Shown piece by piece: positions 1-7,409 of a stretch of 61,727 nucleotides of DNA (the stretch's first letter is position 1; each line of letters starts with the position of its first letter). A program made the position numbers and the translations under genes. The stretch is from a virus. The notes below the pieces were generated by a model, which did not search any database, had not been told where the DNA came from, and saw only the letters and a list, made by a program, of their open reading frames with translations. The stretch is from positions 1 to 61,727 of IMG/VR virus record IMGVR_UViG_3300034102_002694; one strand, written 5' to 3'.

Positions 1-7
1 CTAAATA
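1..7 (+). promoter_or_regulatory. late promoter, CTAAATA type
   Basis: The first seven bases read CTAAATA, the cyanophage variant of the T4 late promoter element. It lies 20 nt before the start of the first gene, the spacing seen at the other late promoters here. Bases further upstream are outside the window, so a full match cannot be tested. Confidence 0.6.
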
Positions 8-26
8 TCTAAAAAGTATTCTTAAA

Positions 27-611
27 ATGGACACACAAGATATTCGTAGTCTTCAAGAAGCATATTTAGAAGTTGTTATGAGTGAAGGCAAAGTTCCTTG
101 GAATGACCCTAAGAACCCTCTAGAGAGTGGACACACTCCAGCAGAAAAGAATAGGGCAAAAAGAGAAAGAACTGGTGTAGAAGACCTTAAGAAGTCTCCG
201 TCAGATAAAGATTATGCTAGATATGGTGCTATGAAGTCGGTTGATGATGAGCAGTCTAGTGCCTCCAATAAAAATAAATCCGCTCATAAGTTTCGTGATT
301 ATCCAATCAAAACTAGTAAAGGAAAAACACAAACAACAGGTCAACTCAGAAGGTCTAGAGGAACTCCTAAACCAGGAGCATCTGATGAAAAATCAAATCT
401 TTATCAATCTCCTATTAAAAAAGATGATAAGAGAACTAGGGGTGGAAGAACAGACCAGTGGAAAGGTTCAAATCCAAGAAATGAAGAAGTAGACATCTAC
501 GACATCATCCTTTCGCACTTACTTGATGAAGGTTATGCTGAAACCACAGAAGCAGCAGAAGCAATTATGGTGAATATGAGTGAAGAGTGGAGAGATAGTA
601 TTGTTGGATGA
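27..611 (+). CDS. conserved cyanophage protein, possible structural or assembly protein
   Basis: Encodes 194 residues. The long middle part (about residues 20-150) is rich in Lys, Arg, Ser, Asp and Gly and looks disordered. The ends look ordered: an N-terminal helix around SLQEAYLEVV and a C-terminal helical segment (about 155-194) with the motif SHLLDEGYAET followed by IMVNMSEEW. I recall this C-terminal segment from several marine cyanophage proteins of unknown function, some of them virion-associated. It has its own late promoter at base 1 and a terminator immediately downstream, so it is a single-gene late unit. No enzymatic motif is visible. A structural or scaffold-like role is inferred only from the late expression. 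Confidence 0.75.
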   Translation: MDTQDIRSLQEAYLEVVMSEGKVPWNDPKNPLESGHTPAEKNRAKRERTGVEDLKKSPSDKDYARYGAMKSVDDEQSSASNKNKSAHKFRDYPIKTSKGKTQTTGQLRRSRGTPKPGASDEKSNLYQSPIKKDDKRTRGGRTDQWKGSNPRNEEVDIYDIILSHLLDEGYAETTEAAEAIMVNMSEEWRDSIVG

Positions 612-637
612 TAAAAACTGAATAACTAATATAACTA

Positions 638-663
638 AGAGGGTATAACAACCCTCTTTTTTT
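638..663 (+). terminator. intrinsic terminator
   Basis: A 6-bp stem (AGAGGG / CCCTCT) with an 8-nt loop is followed by seven T residues. It ends the late unit of the first gene. The ATG of the next small ORF begins directly after the T run. Confidence 0.85.
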
Positions 664-783
664 ATGTCTCATAATACTCAAAACGAACCTATGCCTAACT
701 GGATAATCTGGGCAGGCATAGGACTTATGATATTCACAATACTTTGCTTTGTCTTACTGACTGTTGGGATGATTTATGAATGA
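664..783 (+). CDS. small single-pass membrane protein
   Basis: A 39-residue ORF with a polar N-terminus (MSHNTQNEPMPNW) and one strong hydrophobic helix (about residues 14-36, IIWAGIGLMIFTILC...). The start codon abuts the T tract of a terminator and there is no ribosome-binding site in between, so expression would need read-through or an unusual start. The clean transmembrane segment argues that it is a real gene. No family is recognised. Confidence 0.45.
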   Translation: MSHNTQNEPMPNWIIWAGIGLMIFTILCFVLLTVGMIYE

Positions 784-796
784 GTAGAAACACTCA

Positions 797-830
797 TTGA
801 CCTCTTTGTTAAGGAGTGTTAAGATAAATA
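797..830 (+). promoter_or_regulatory. overlapping early and late promoter of psbD
   Basis: An early promoter reads TTGACC (797-802), 17 nt, TAAGAT (820-825). A late element GATAAATA (823-830) overlaps the -10 box. An inverted repeat AACACTC / GAGTGTT (789-820) spans the spacer. The arrangement suggests psbD can be read by host sigma70 polymerase early and by the phage late complex afterwards. Confidence 0.65.
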
Positions 831-851
831 TGAGAAATAACATAGGAGGTT

Positions 852-1913
852 ATGACTTCTTCAACACTTTCACGACCAATTTCACAAAGAGGATGGTTTG
901 ATGTACTCGATGACTGGCTTAAGAGAGATCGTTTCGTTTTTGTTGGCTGGTCTGGACTTCTTCTTTTTCCCACTGCTTACCTTGCTCTTGGTGGTTGGCT
1001 TACTGGGACGACTTTCGTTACGAGTTGGTATACTCACGGGTTGGCAAGTTCCTATCTTGAGGGTGCAAACTTTCTTACTGCAGCAGTTAGTACTCCAGCA
1101 GATGCTATGGGTCATTCTCTTCTTCTGCTCTGGGGTCCTGAGGCTCAAGGGGATATCGTCAGGTGGTTCCAACTTGGGGGACTCTGGACTTTTGTGGCAC
1201 TCCACGGCGCCTTTAGTCTGATTGGATTCATGCTTCGTCAGTTTGAGATTGCTCGTCTGGTAGGTATCCGTCCTTATAATGCAATCGCATTCTCTGGTCC
1301 TATTGCAGTATTTGTTTCTGTATTCTTAATGTATCCTCTGGGGCAATCCAGTTGGTTCTTTGCACCTTCATTTGGTGTCGCTGCTATCTTCCGCTTCCTG
1401 CTGTTCCTACAAGGTTTCCATAACTGGACTCTCAACCCCTTCCATATGATGGGAGTTGCTGGTATACTGGGAGGAGCATTGCTCTGTGCTATTCACGGAG
1501 CAACTGTAGAAAACACACTATTTGAAGACAGTGAACAAGCAAATACATTCAAAGCGTTTGAACCAACTCAAGAGGAAGAAACCTATTCAATGGTTACTGC
1601 TAACAGATTCTGGTCGCAAATTTTTGGTATTGCTTTCAGTAATAAGCGTTGGCTTCATTTCTTCATGCTTTTCGTTCCCGTTATGGGTCTCTGGACTTCT
1701 TCTATCGGTATTATTGGTCTTGCTCTTAACCTTAGAGCTTACGACTTTGTAAGTCAGGAGATTAGAACAGCAGAAGACCCTGAGTTTGAAACATTTTACA
1801 CAAAAAATATACTTTTGAATGAAGGACTCCGTGCCTGGATGGCTCCAGTAGACCAGCCACACGAGCAATTTGTATTTCCTGAAGAAGTGTTGCCTAGGGG
1901 TAATGCTCTGTGA
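852..1913 (+). CDS. psbD: photosystem II reaction centre protein D2
   Basis: A complete 353-residue D2 protein, the usual length. D2 pairs with D1 in the thylakoid membrane and binds P680 chlorophyll, pheophytin and the plastoquinone QA. Key residues are all present, one position later than in the usual cyanobacterial numbering: Tyr161 (TyrD) in MYPLG, His190 in QGFHNW, the chlorophyll ligand His198 in NPFHMM, iron ligands His215 (CAIHGA) and His269 (RWLHFF), and His118 (VALHGA). Five transmembrane helices are apparent. A strong AGGAGG lies 2 nt before the ATG. Its role, as known for cyanophages, is to sustain photosynthesis during infection. No psbA lies in this window, although the two are often close together in such phages. 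Confidence 0.98.
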   Translation: MTSSTLSRPISQRGWFDVLDDWLKRDRFVFVGWSGLLLFPTAYLALGGWLTGTTFVTSWYTHGLASSYLEGANFLTAAVSTPADAMGHSLLLLWGPEAQGDIVRWFQLGGLWTFVALHGAFSLIGFMLRQFEIARLVGIRPYNAIAFSGPIAVFVSVFLMYPLGQSSWFFAPSFGVAAIFRFLLFLQGFHNWTLNPFHMMGVAGILGGALLCAIHGATVENTLFEDSEQANTFKAFEPTQEEETYSMVTANRFWSQIFGIAFSNKRWLHFFMLFVPVMGLWTSSIGIIGLALNLRAYDFVSQEIRTAEDPEFETFYTKNILLNEGLRAWMAPVDQPHEQFVFPEEVLPRGNAL

Positions 1914-1919
1914 TATACT

Positions 1920-1942
1920 GGGAGGGGCAACCCTCCTTTTTT
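1920..1942 (+). terminator. intrinsic terminator after psbD
   Basis: Stem GGAGGG / CCCTCC (1921-1926 with 1931-1936), short loop GCAA, then six T residues. It lies 8 nt after the psbD stop codon. The next gene's ATG starts two bases after the T run. Confidence 0.9.
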
Positions 1943-1943
1943 A

Positions 1944-2198
1944 ATGATTGGTTCAGACACTCCTTACAAACTCACTGAAATTATCCAAGACACTTGGCCA
2001 CAACTTTATAGACCAATGAAGAAAATGCAAGTCACTGAACATAATATTACTGATTGGAACCTCAACGAAGAGGAAATCGATGCACTCATCTCTCTTTCCA
2101 AGGAGAAGATGAAGTCATGTGATGATGATAAGATGTGTGAACTATTTTATGGACTTCTTACTGGTAAATTGATCATTATGAAAAATGATAGAAATTGA
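1944..2198 (+). CDS. hypothetical protein, acidic
   Basis: 84 residues, predicted mostly helical, with a short acidic stretch NEEEIDALISLSKEKM in the middle and CDDDKMCELFYGLL near the end. No family recognised. The ATG starts directly after the psbD terminator, so translation depends on read-through or a promoter I do not see. It overlaps the next gene by 14 nt, which suggests a translationally coupled chain through 2734. Confidence 0.7.
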   Translation: MIGSDTPYKLTEIIQDTWPQLYRPMKKMQVTEHNITDWNLNEEEIDALISLSKEKMKSCDDDKMCELFYGLLTGKLIIMKNDRN

Positions 2199-2403
2199 AT
2201 CTTTCAAACAAACATCTGAAAAACCTTATATTCGTCATGACTATAAAGTAGTTTTTGCGAATGGAAAGTCTGCCATCTTTGATAACTATGAAGATGTTCA
2301 AAGAACTTGGTGGCAAACTCCAAACCAACTTCTAGGACATGTTGAAGTTTTAGATCATAAGGAAACAAAACCAAAACCAAAACCAAAAAGTAAAGGATTT
2401 TGA
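2185..2403 (+). CDS. conserved cyanophage small protein
   Basis: 72 residues with a beta-strand core YKVVFANGKSAIFDNYEDVQRTWWQTP and a C-terminal KPKPKPK tail. I recall this core as a small cyanophage family of unknown function. It overlaps the upstream gene and is followed one base later by the next ATG, consistent with an operon. Confidence 0.75.
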   Translation: MIEIESFKQTSEKPYIRHDYKVVFANGKSAIFDNYEDVQRTWWQTPNQLLGHVEVLDHKETKPKPKPKSKGF

Positions 2404-2404
2404 A

Positions 2405-2734
2405 ATGAAAAAGTATAATGAAGAATACTTTTCAGTCTTAAATAAAAAGACTGGGAAAAAACTTTTAGATTGTGGTGAAGAATTTGATGCTCTTGAAATG
2501 GTTGCCCTTGATCCACATAACCGAACTTATACTCGTAATAAATTCCTGATGGGCCCTGTTGTGGATGTTGAGATTCCTAAGTCACTTCCAACTAACGAGA
2601 TTGTTGATTTGGGCGGTAAGTGGGATGATCCAATTTCAGAAGGTATTGATCCTTATAACCTAAGGGGAAGGCATCCAATGCAGCCAGTTAAAAAACAATT
2701 AAATAAAAGTGATGCTGAAGTTTTCGTACCCTAA
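2405..2734 (+). CDS. hypothetical cyanophage protein
   Basis: 109 residues with no transmembrane or signal segment and no recognised domain. The most structured-looking part is the N-terminal half (YFSVLNKKTGKKLLDCGEEFDALEMVAL); the C-terminal half is proline- and glycine-containing and probably extended. It lies one base after the upstream gene in the same run. Confidence 0.65.
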   Translation: MKKYNEEYFSVLNKKTGKKLLDCGEEFDALEMVALDPHNRTYTRNKFLMGPVVDVEIPKSLPTNEIVDLGGKWDDPISEGIDPYNLRGRHPMQPVKKQLNKSDAEVFVP

Positions 2735-2834
2735 TGAAAATTAGATTTTAGCTATATTTTGACCCTAAAAAAATTCCCGGTAAAAAATCACCATATAAGA
2801 TTTTTTCCTATATAATATCTGGTGTTGCGTTTTT

Positions 2835-2990
2835 ATGCCAAAAAATCAGTTAATGAAAGATGAATTTAAAGTTAGAGTTATGAAGTTGAAACAACAACTC
2901 CAATCTGAACAACGGTATCCAGGAGAAAAAGAACTTGCCAATAAGTACTTAGATGAAGTATTATTCATTATTGATCAGTATTCTAGATGA
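2835..2990 (+). CDS. small conserved cyanophage protein
   Basis: 51 residues, highly charged and helical (MKDEFKVRVMKLKQQL...ANKYLDEVLFIIDQYSR). I recall a very similar small protein in many marine T4-like phages; its function is unknown. It is preceded by about 100 nt without a gene, which contains AT-rich sequence with a TATAAT-like string but no convincing -35. The stop is 3 nt before the next start. Confidence 0.7.
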   Translation: MPKNQLMKDEFKVRVMKLKQQLQSEQRYPGEKELANKYLDEVLFIIDQYSR

Positions 2991-2993
2991 CTT

Positions 2994-3317
2994 ATGACCT
3001 TGCCTCAACAAGAACATAACTCTCTTCTAGCCACCAGAGAGTTTTTAAAACTTCTTTTAGATGAAGTAAAGTATCCAGATCTTCCTGAAAAAATTAGGTT
3101 ATCTGCAAAATCTCTTTTGGAATATTATCCACAACGTTCAAAAATAGATCAATTATATTCTGGAAATACATTTTCTGATATTATTCCCTCCAATGAATCT
3201 GATATAACAGATGAAGAAAGAGAAAATAATAATAAAATTTTAAATGACAATCAAACTTGGGAAACTCCTGGATTTAAATGGAAAACCGAAGTTGAGTTTG
3301 TTTCTGCAGAGTCTTAA
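2994..3317 (+). CDS. conserved cyanophage protein, helical
   Basis: 107 residues. The N-terminal half (HNSLLATREFLKLLLDEVKYPDLPEKIRLSAKSLLEYYP) is a helical module I recall from cyanophage genomes. The C-terminal half is acidic and ends with VEFVSAES. No catalytic motif. It ends 10 nt before the tRNA-Ala gene. Confidence 0.75.
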   Translation: MTLPQQEHNSLLATREFLKLLLDEVKYPDLPEKIRLSAKSLLEYYPQRSKIDQLYSGNTFSDIIPSNESDITDEERENNNKILNDNQTWETPGFKWKTEVEFVSAES

Positions 3318-3327
3318 GACTTTTCTT

Positions 3328-3398
3328 GGGGAATTAGTTAAACGGTATAACGGGTGCTTTGCAAGCACTTATTAGGAGTTCGATTCTCCTATTCTCCA
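3328..3398 (+). tRNA. tRNA-Ala (TGC)
   Basis: Full cloverleaf: acceptor GGGGAAT pairs with ATTCTCC (one G-U), anticodon stem GGTGC/GCACT with loop TTTGCAA (anticodon TGC at 3360-3362), and T arm AGGAG TTCGATT CTCCT. The 3' CCA is not fully encoded. It reads GCA-type Ala codons, which suit this AT-rich phage. Confidence 0.9.
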
Positions 3399-3401
3399 TT
3401 C

Positions 3402-3429
3402 TTGACAAATAGGCTAAATAACTTATAAT
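3402..3429 (+). promoter_or_regulatory. early promoter with a late promoter nested in its spacer
   Basis: Perfect sigma70 boxes: TTGACA (3402-3407), 16 nt, TATAAT (3424-3429). The spacer contains GCTAAATA (3413-3420), a cyanophage late promoter element. Transcription from either would enter the 3453-4058 operon. Confidence 0.8.
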
Positions 3430-3452
3430 TACTAAGTGTTTAGTGATTTAGT

Positions 3453-3626
3453 ATGAACGTTCCGAATACTTCCGAATTGATGCACATGAGGATTCAAGCT
3501 TGGATGAGGGAGTATAAATGTGAAGATATTGAATATCTCGGTGTACGAGAAGGTGAGCATTATTATAGAATTGCAGAACACGAAGTACCTGTATCAGCCA
3601 TAGAAGATTTGGAGCAAGTATCATGA
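3453..3626 (+). CDS. small hypothetical protein
   Basis: 57 residues, first gene after the composite promoter at 3402. Contains WMREYKCEDIEYLGVREGEHYYRIAEHEVP, probably a small alpha/beta fold. The stop overlaps the next start in ATGA fashion. No family recognised. Confidence 0.65.
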   Translation: MNVPNTSELMHMRIQAWMREYKCEDIEYLGVREGEHYYRIAEHEVPVSAIEDLEQVS

Positions 3627-3820
3627 CAAAACCCTACATAATATATGACGCAGAACCAAAACAAGATAAATGGAATCGAGGACTAGATTTGTTCATCGAA
3701 AGTGTTTATAAACCGGATAGTGAACTTAGACAATCTGCTCATGATCAAAAATGTTTCCATGAATTGATGGATGTCAGAGAAAATGTTTTAGAGTATTTAA
3801 AAACAATTCGCTGGCAGTGA
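3623..3820 (+). CDS. small hypothetical protein
   Basis: 65 residues, coupled by an ATGA overlap to the upstream gene and ending one base before the next ATG. Mixed charged composition, with LFIESVYKPDSEL and a C-terminal helix VRENVLEYLKTI. No known domain recognised. Confidence 0.65.
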   Translation: MTKPYIIYDAEPKQDKWNRGLDLFIESVYKPDSELRQSAHDQKCFHELMDVRENVLEYLKTIRWQ

Positions 3821-3821
3821 T

Positions 3822-4058
3822 ATGGAATACTACTATATTTGGTTTTTTTTATTTGTAATAGCTGCATATTTTATTGTCACCGATAGTAGTGTAGCACAGG
3901 CATTTTATTATGTTAGTAAACTTTTAAAGTTCCAATATGAAAAAACCAAGTGGTGGTTATTGAATAATCCTCGTAATCCTATAGTAAAATATTTGGTGTG
4001 GAGACGAGCGATGAAACTTGCAAAACAATTGGAAAAAGAATTTAGAGAGAAAAATTAA
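3822..4058 (+). CDS. small membrane protein conserved in cyanophages
   Basis: 78 residues. One N-terminal transmembrane helix (about 4-22, YYIWFFLFVIAAYFIVT) is followed by a basic amphipathic region with KWWLLNNPRNPIVKYLVWRR. I recall this protein from several cyanophage genomes; its function is unknown. The topology suggests an inner-membrane protein with a cationic cytoplasmic tail. Confidence 0.75.
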   Translation: MEYYYIWFFLFVIAAYFIVTDSSVAQAFYYVSKLLKFQYEKTKWWLLNNPRNPIVKYLVWRRAMKLAKQLEKEFREKN

Positions 4059-4064
4059 AAATTA

Positions 4065-5210
4065 ATGTCAATTAAACTAATATGCTTTGAACCTTGGCAA
4101 GGAAAAGGTATATCCCAATATGATAGTGGATTTGGGGATAGGATTAAATTTTGGGTCTTAGCTTATCACCTTTCGTTAATTATTGAAGATGTTCAAATAA
4201 TCGTGGAAGAACAATATTGGCCCGAATTATTGTTGATTGATTTGCCCAATACCACACCACAAAATATTTTTTCATTGGGGCTATCTAAAAATCAATTACT
4301 TCCACTTACTTGGGAAAAAGTTAGAGATATCATATTAACTGAAGATAATAGTTTGTTAAATTCTTCCGACGATACTTACTATTATTTTAATTTTTCTATA
4401 CATTATATTGGGGATATTTTTTGTAACCAAAATATTACCAACAATTTTATTATACACAACGGTGTATCTAAAATTAAATTGAAACTACCAATTGTTTCTG
4501 ATTTTATAGAACAAGAATTTTCTGACTGTTGTTATATACATTTACGGAGAGGTAATGGAACATTCCCTACTTTAAAATTTTTAAATGAAATGGAACGATT
4601 CTTATCTAAAGAAACCGTAGATTTTTATTGGAAAACTTTTCATAGGGAAAGGTTAGGAAAATCCATACGTTCAAAAACATATAAGTATTATGATTTTTTA
4701 ATTGATAAAGATACTGACACTGAAAAAAAATATTTACCTACAAAAAAAGTTGCTTATGATTATACTTGGGTAAATAATTATAAAATCATATCAGATTCAG
4801 ATTATTTTAATTTAATTCAGACGGTTATTCTTAAAGAAAATCCTGATCAAAAAATTTATATAAGCTCGGACATTCCCAAAAAGTATTACTCATATTATTA
4901 TGATAATTTTCCAAATAATATAATGGATAAGGAGTTTTATTTTAAAAAATTTTTAAATTTATATAAAAATAAACTTCCCGCAGAAAAATTTAAAAATCAA
5001 TATTCAATTCCGATTTTTAAAATTTTTGAAAATGTATTTGATTTGATGGTAGGTTGTTATTCGGAAACTGTAGTTAAATCAACTTCCAATTGGAGTAAGA
5101 TCTCTGCACTCTATAAAAAAAAGAACATTATACATGCGGACAGAATACTTTCAATCAATTCTTTAGGGAATTGGATTTTTATAGATCATGAGATTGACTT
5201 TATAGATTAA
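4065..5210 (+). CDS. fucosyltransferase-like glycosyltransferase
   Basis: 381 residues, very AT-rich and dominated by Lys, Asn, Ile and Tyr, unlike the neighbouring small genes. Motifs resemble the GDP-fucose-dependent transferase superfamily (O-FucT/NodZ/GT11): an N-terminal GFGDRIKF (about 22-29) like the GxGNxL nucleotide-sugar loop, IHLRRGN (about 158-164) like the HxRRGD motif, and a C-terminal ETVVKSTSNWSKISALY (about 336-352) like the final S/T-S-T-F/W-S segment. It would transfer a deoxysugar to a glycan or protein; the acceptor is unknown. Assignment is by motif only. Base composition suggests separate acquisition. Confidence 0.55.
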   Translation: MSIKLICFEPWQGKGISQYDSGFGDRIKFWVLAYHLSLIIEDVQIIVEEQYWPELLLIDLPNTTPQNIFSLGLSKNQLLPLTWEKVRDIILTEDNSLLNSSDDTYYYFNFSIHYIGDIFCNQNITNNFIIHNGVSKIKLKLPIVSDFIEQEFSDCCYIHLRRGNGTFPTLKFLNEMERFLSKETVDFYWKTFHRERLGKSIRSKTYKYYDFLIDKDTDTEKKYLPTKKVAYDYTWVNNYKIISDSDYFNLIQTVILKENPDQKIYISSDIPKKYYSYYYDNFPNNIMDKEFYFKKFLNLYKNKLPAEKFKNQYSIPIFKIFENVFDLMVGCYSETVVKSTSNWSKISALYKKKNIIHADRILSINSLGNWIFIDHEIDFID

Positions 5211-5244
5211 ATTCTTTATAATGGGAAGGATTCTTGAATTTAAA

Positions 5245-5499
5245 ATGAAAGATCTTAGAACTCCAAAGTTTCCTTCTTATAATATTAAAGAAGGTCAGTA
5301 TGTAAAATTTGTTGGTTGTACAAGAGAACAAGTCAACTGGGGTAATAATACGGATCCAGAAAATCTTCTTGTTCCTGGTGGAATCTATTACGTTGAACAG
5401 GTGATTATAAAATCTTCTCATACTAAACTCATCCTCCGTGGTGTTGGGGGTAAGTTCAACAGTGTTTGTTTCGAATCATTAGGTAATGGCTCTTTCTGA
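5245..5499 (+). CDS. conserved cyanophage protein
   Basis: 84 residues from the ATG that gives MKDLRTPKF, the N-terminus I recall for cyanophage relatives; an in-frame ATG at 5221 would add 8 residues. The sequence looks like a small beta-barrel (GQYVKFVGCTREQVNWG... GGIYYVEQVIIKS...TKLILRGVGGKFNSVCFE). It overlaps the next gene by 14 nt. Function unknown. Confidence 0.7.
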   Translation: MKDLRTPKFPSYNIKEGQYVKFVGCTREQVNWGNNTDPENLLVPGGIYYVEQVIIKSSHTKLILRGVGGKFNSVCFESLGNGSF

Positions 5500-5683
5500 G
5501 AAAGCTAAGATTTACTACAATGTCTGGTGTTGTGCTTATAGGAGACGATACGAAGCCAAAATAAAAGAAAATTGGGATCTTTATGATGGAGAACATCTCA
5601 CACTTCTTATGTGTTTCAAAATGAAAGATGCAAAGTGGACAAAGTTTGATAGTGACAAAACTTATTTTCCTGTAGGACAATGA
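5486..5683 (+). CDS. small hypothetical protein
   Basis: 65 residues, helical, with YYNVWCCAYRRRYEAKIKENW. It overlaps both neighbours (14 nt and 4 nt), so it is probably translationally coupled. No family recognised. Confidence 0.6.
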   Translation: MALSEKAKIYYNVWCCAYRRRYEAKIKENWDLYDGEHLTLLMCFKMKDAKWTKFDSDKTYFPVGQ

Positions 5684-5874
5684 TTTCTATTTTTGATCTG
5701 TTTCATGATGAACGTCGTTATGGGTGGGTTGTGGATAAACGTTACGACTGGATTAACTTACTTCACAAAATGGAAAAGAATAATCCACGCCGTTTCGAAG
5801 AATTTAAGTACTCTAAAGAAACTTTATATCATTACCTAGATAGAATACAGCAAGAACAAAATTTGTACGACTAA
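5680..5874 (+). CDS. small hypothetical protein
   Basis: 64 residues, charged and helical (DERRYGWVVDKRYDWINLL...RRFEEFKYSKETLYHYLDRI). ATGA overlap with the previous gene. It is the last short gene before the radical SAM enzyme. No domain recognised. Confidence 0.6.
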   Translation: MISIFDLFHDERRYGWVVDKRYDWINLLHKMEKNNPRRFEEFKYSKETLYHYLDRIQQEQNLYD

Positions 5875-5878
5875 ATTG

Positions 5879-6859
5879 ATGAATAAGAAAATTATTAAAG
5901 TAATTCAAAGAGATAAATCTTTGATGAATTTAACTTGGGTAGTTAATAATATATGTAATAATAAATGTTCATACTGCGTACCAGATTTAAATAGTGGTAT
6001 GGGACACCACTATACTTGGGAAAACGCACAAAAATTTTTAGAAAAATTATTTGAAAAGTATCCAAAAATTCATTGTTCAGTAAGTGGAGGTGAACCAAGT
6101 ATTAGTCCTTTTTTGCCAGATTTGGTGAAAATGTTCAATTCTTCGGGCAATACTATAGGTACAACCAGTAATGCATTTAAACCAATAGAATATTGGGAAG
6201 ACATCTCAAAATATTTGTATTATATTTGTTTTTCGTATCATCCAGAGTTCCCTGTTAAAAACTTTAGAGAAAAAGTAATTGCTGCCAGTTTGAATACTTA
6301 TGTAACTGTAAGAGTGATGATGCTTCCATCTAAGTGGGAACACTGTGTAGAAGTATTCAATTCTTTAAAAGATATTGATACTCTTCTTATAGAACCTGTT
6401 AGAATTTTAGATTGGGGTGGTAAAAATAGAGAAGCCCATGTTTACACCAAAGAACAATTAGATTGGTTTGAACGTGAAGAAATTATGGAAGCACATAATA
6501 AAATGATATCCCATTTAATGGAAAGGGGAGAATCAGTGGAACTACAATCCACATTTATACTTGATGATGGATCTATTTTATCTGGTAAAAATGCAAATCC
6601 CGTACAATTTATTAATTACGGTATGACCAATTTTGAAGGATATGTTTGTGAAATTGGATTAAAAAGTTTATTTGTACATTATGATGGAAAAATACAATTA
6701 GGAAACTGTATGGTTGGTGGGATTATTGGAGAAATTGAAGACTTTGAAAATATTAAGTGGCCAACTTATCCTGTTATCTGCAACAAAACCTTATGTCATT
6801 GTGCCACTGACGTTAATATTAGTAAATGGGCAATAAATTATACTGAATACATACAATGA
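5879..6859 (+). CDS. radical SAM protein with SPASM-like C-terminal cysteines
   Basis: 326 residues from the ATG (a TTG three bases earlier is also in frame). The [4Fe-4S]/SAM motif CNNKCSYC lies at about residues 26-33, followed by the SAM-binding SGGEP at about 71. A C-terminal set of cysteines (about 257, 277, 301, 306, 308), with a DG-K-I-x5-C arrangement and a final CHC, resembles a SPASM/twitch auxiliary cluster domain. Such enzymes modify peptides or sugars, or remodel small molecules by radical chemistry. The substrate is unknown and no obvious precursor peptide lies next to it. ATGA overlap with the next gene. AT-rich, like the transferase at 4065. Confidence 0.8.
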   Translation: MNKKIIKVIQRDKSLMNLTWVVNNICNNKCSYCVPDLNSGMGHHYTWENAQKFLEKLFEKYPKIHCSVSGGEPSISPFLPDLVKMFNSSGNTIGTTSNAFKPIEYWEDISKYLYYICFSYHPEFPVKNFREKVIAASLNTYVTVRVMMLPSKWEHCVEVFNSLKDIDTLLIEPVRILDWGGKNREAHVYTKEQLDWFEREEIMEAHNKMISHLMERGESVELQSTFILDDGSILSGKNANPVQFINYGMTNFEGYVCEIGLKSLFVHYDGKIQLGNCMVGGIIGEIEDFENIKWPTYPVICNKTLCHCATDVNISKWAINYTEYIQ

Positions 6860-7014
6860 ACTTTACTAGAGAACACTGTCAATTGATTTACACAGCAGTT
6901 AGAAGTCATCAAGACAAATATTATTATGATCGTCAAACCTGGGCCCAATGCAACGAGGTTCTTGACGAACTCTATAAATTGGTCTATACTCAAAGACAAG
7001 AACAACCCACTTAA
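6856..7014 (+). CDS. small conserved cyanophage protein
   Basis: 52 residues beginning MNFTREHCQLIYTAVRSHQ, a short helical protein I recall in many cyanophages. Its start overlaps the stop of the radical SAM gene (ATGA). Function unknown. Confidence 0.7.
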   Translation: MNFTREHCQLIYTAVRSHQDKYYYDRQTWAQCNEVLDELYKLVYTQRQEQPT

Positions 7015-7016
7015 TC

Positions 7017-7196
7017 ATGGTTATTGCAACAACTGAAAAGTTTCCACATTCCGGTTTTCCATTTCGTCTTGATTTGAAAGAAGGAAAAGACAACCGAATT
7101 TGTTGGTTTGAATGTAAAGTTCATGTGGATAAATTTATTCAAAAACATAAACTTAAAAAGAAAGATTATACTTTAACTATTTCGAAAGAGGTATAG
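7017..7196 (+). CDS. small conserved cyanophage protein
   Basis: 59 residues (MVIATTEKFPHSGFPFRLDL... CWFECKVHVDKFIQKHKLKKKDY). A recurring small cyanophage protein of unknown function. It directly abuts the next ATG, consistent with an operon. Confidence 0.7.
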   Translation: MVIATTEKFPHSGFPFRLDLKEGKDNRICWFECKVHVDKFIQKHKLKKKDYTLTISKEV

Positions 7197-7409
7197 ATGC
7201 AAGAATTTGAATGGATTGACGATTGTTTTCGAGTAGAAGAACAGAAGTGGGGAACTTGGAGGTCTTATGACACAGAAGGAAATGGAGTCATTACTTCTCT
7301 TCACAGGGAAGAATGTATCGCAGCTACTCGTTGGTATTTAAAAAATAAACAGGAAGGTTTTGTTGAAAATGATGTTAAATATGAGGGGGTTGTAGGAGGA
7401 AAACTCTGA
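7197..7409 (+). CDS. small hypothetical protein
   Basis: 70 residues, acidic, with FRVEEQKWGTWRSYDTEGNGVITSLHREEC. It may be a small beta-rich fold. Its stop shares one base with the next start. Function unknown. Confidence 0.65.
   Translation: MQEFEWIDDCFRVEEQKWGTWRSYDTEGNGVITSLHREECIAATRWYLKNKQEGFVENDVKYEGVVGGKL

Noticed and set aside
241-492. 83-residue ORF in another frame of the first gene
   Set aside because: Lies entirely within the 27-611 gene and lacks a ribosome-binding site; treated as a shadow.
882-1205. Minus-strand and alternate-frame ORFs inside psbD
   Set aside because: D2 is fully intact in the main frame, so these are chance reading frames.
2735-2834. TATAAT-like string as a promoter before the 2835 gene
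   Set aside because: No -35 box at 16-18 nt, and no late octamer.
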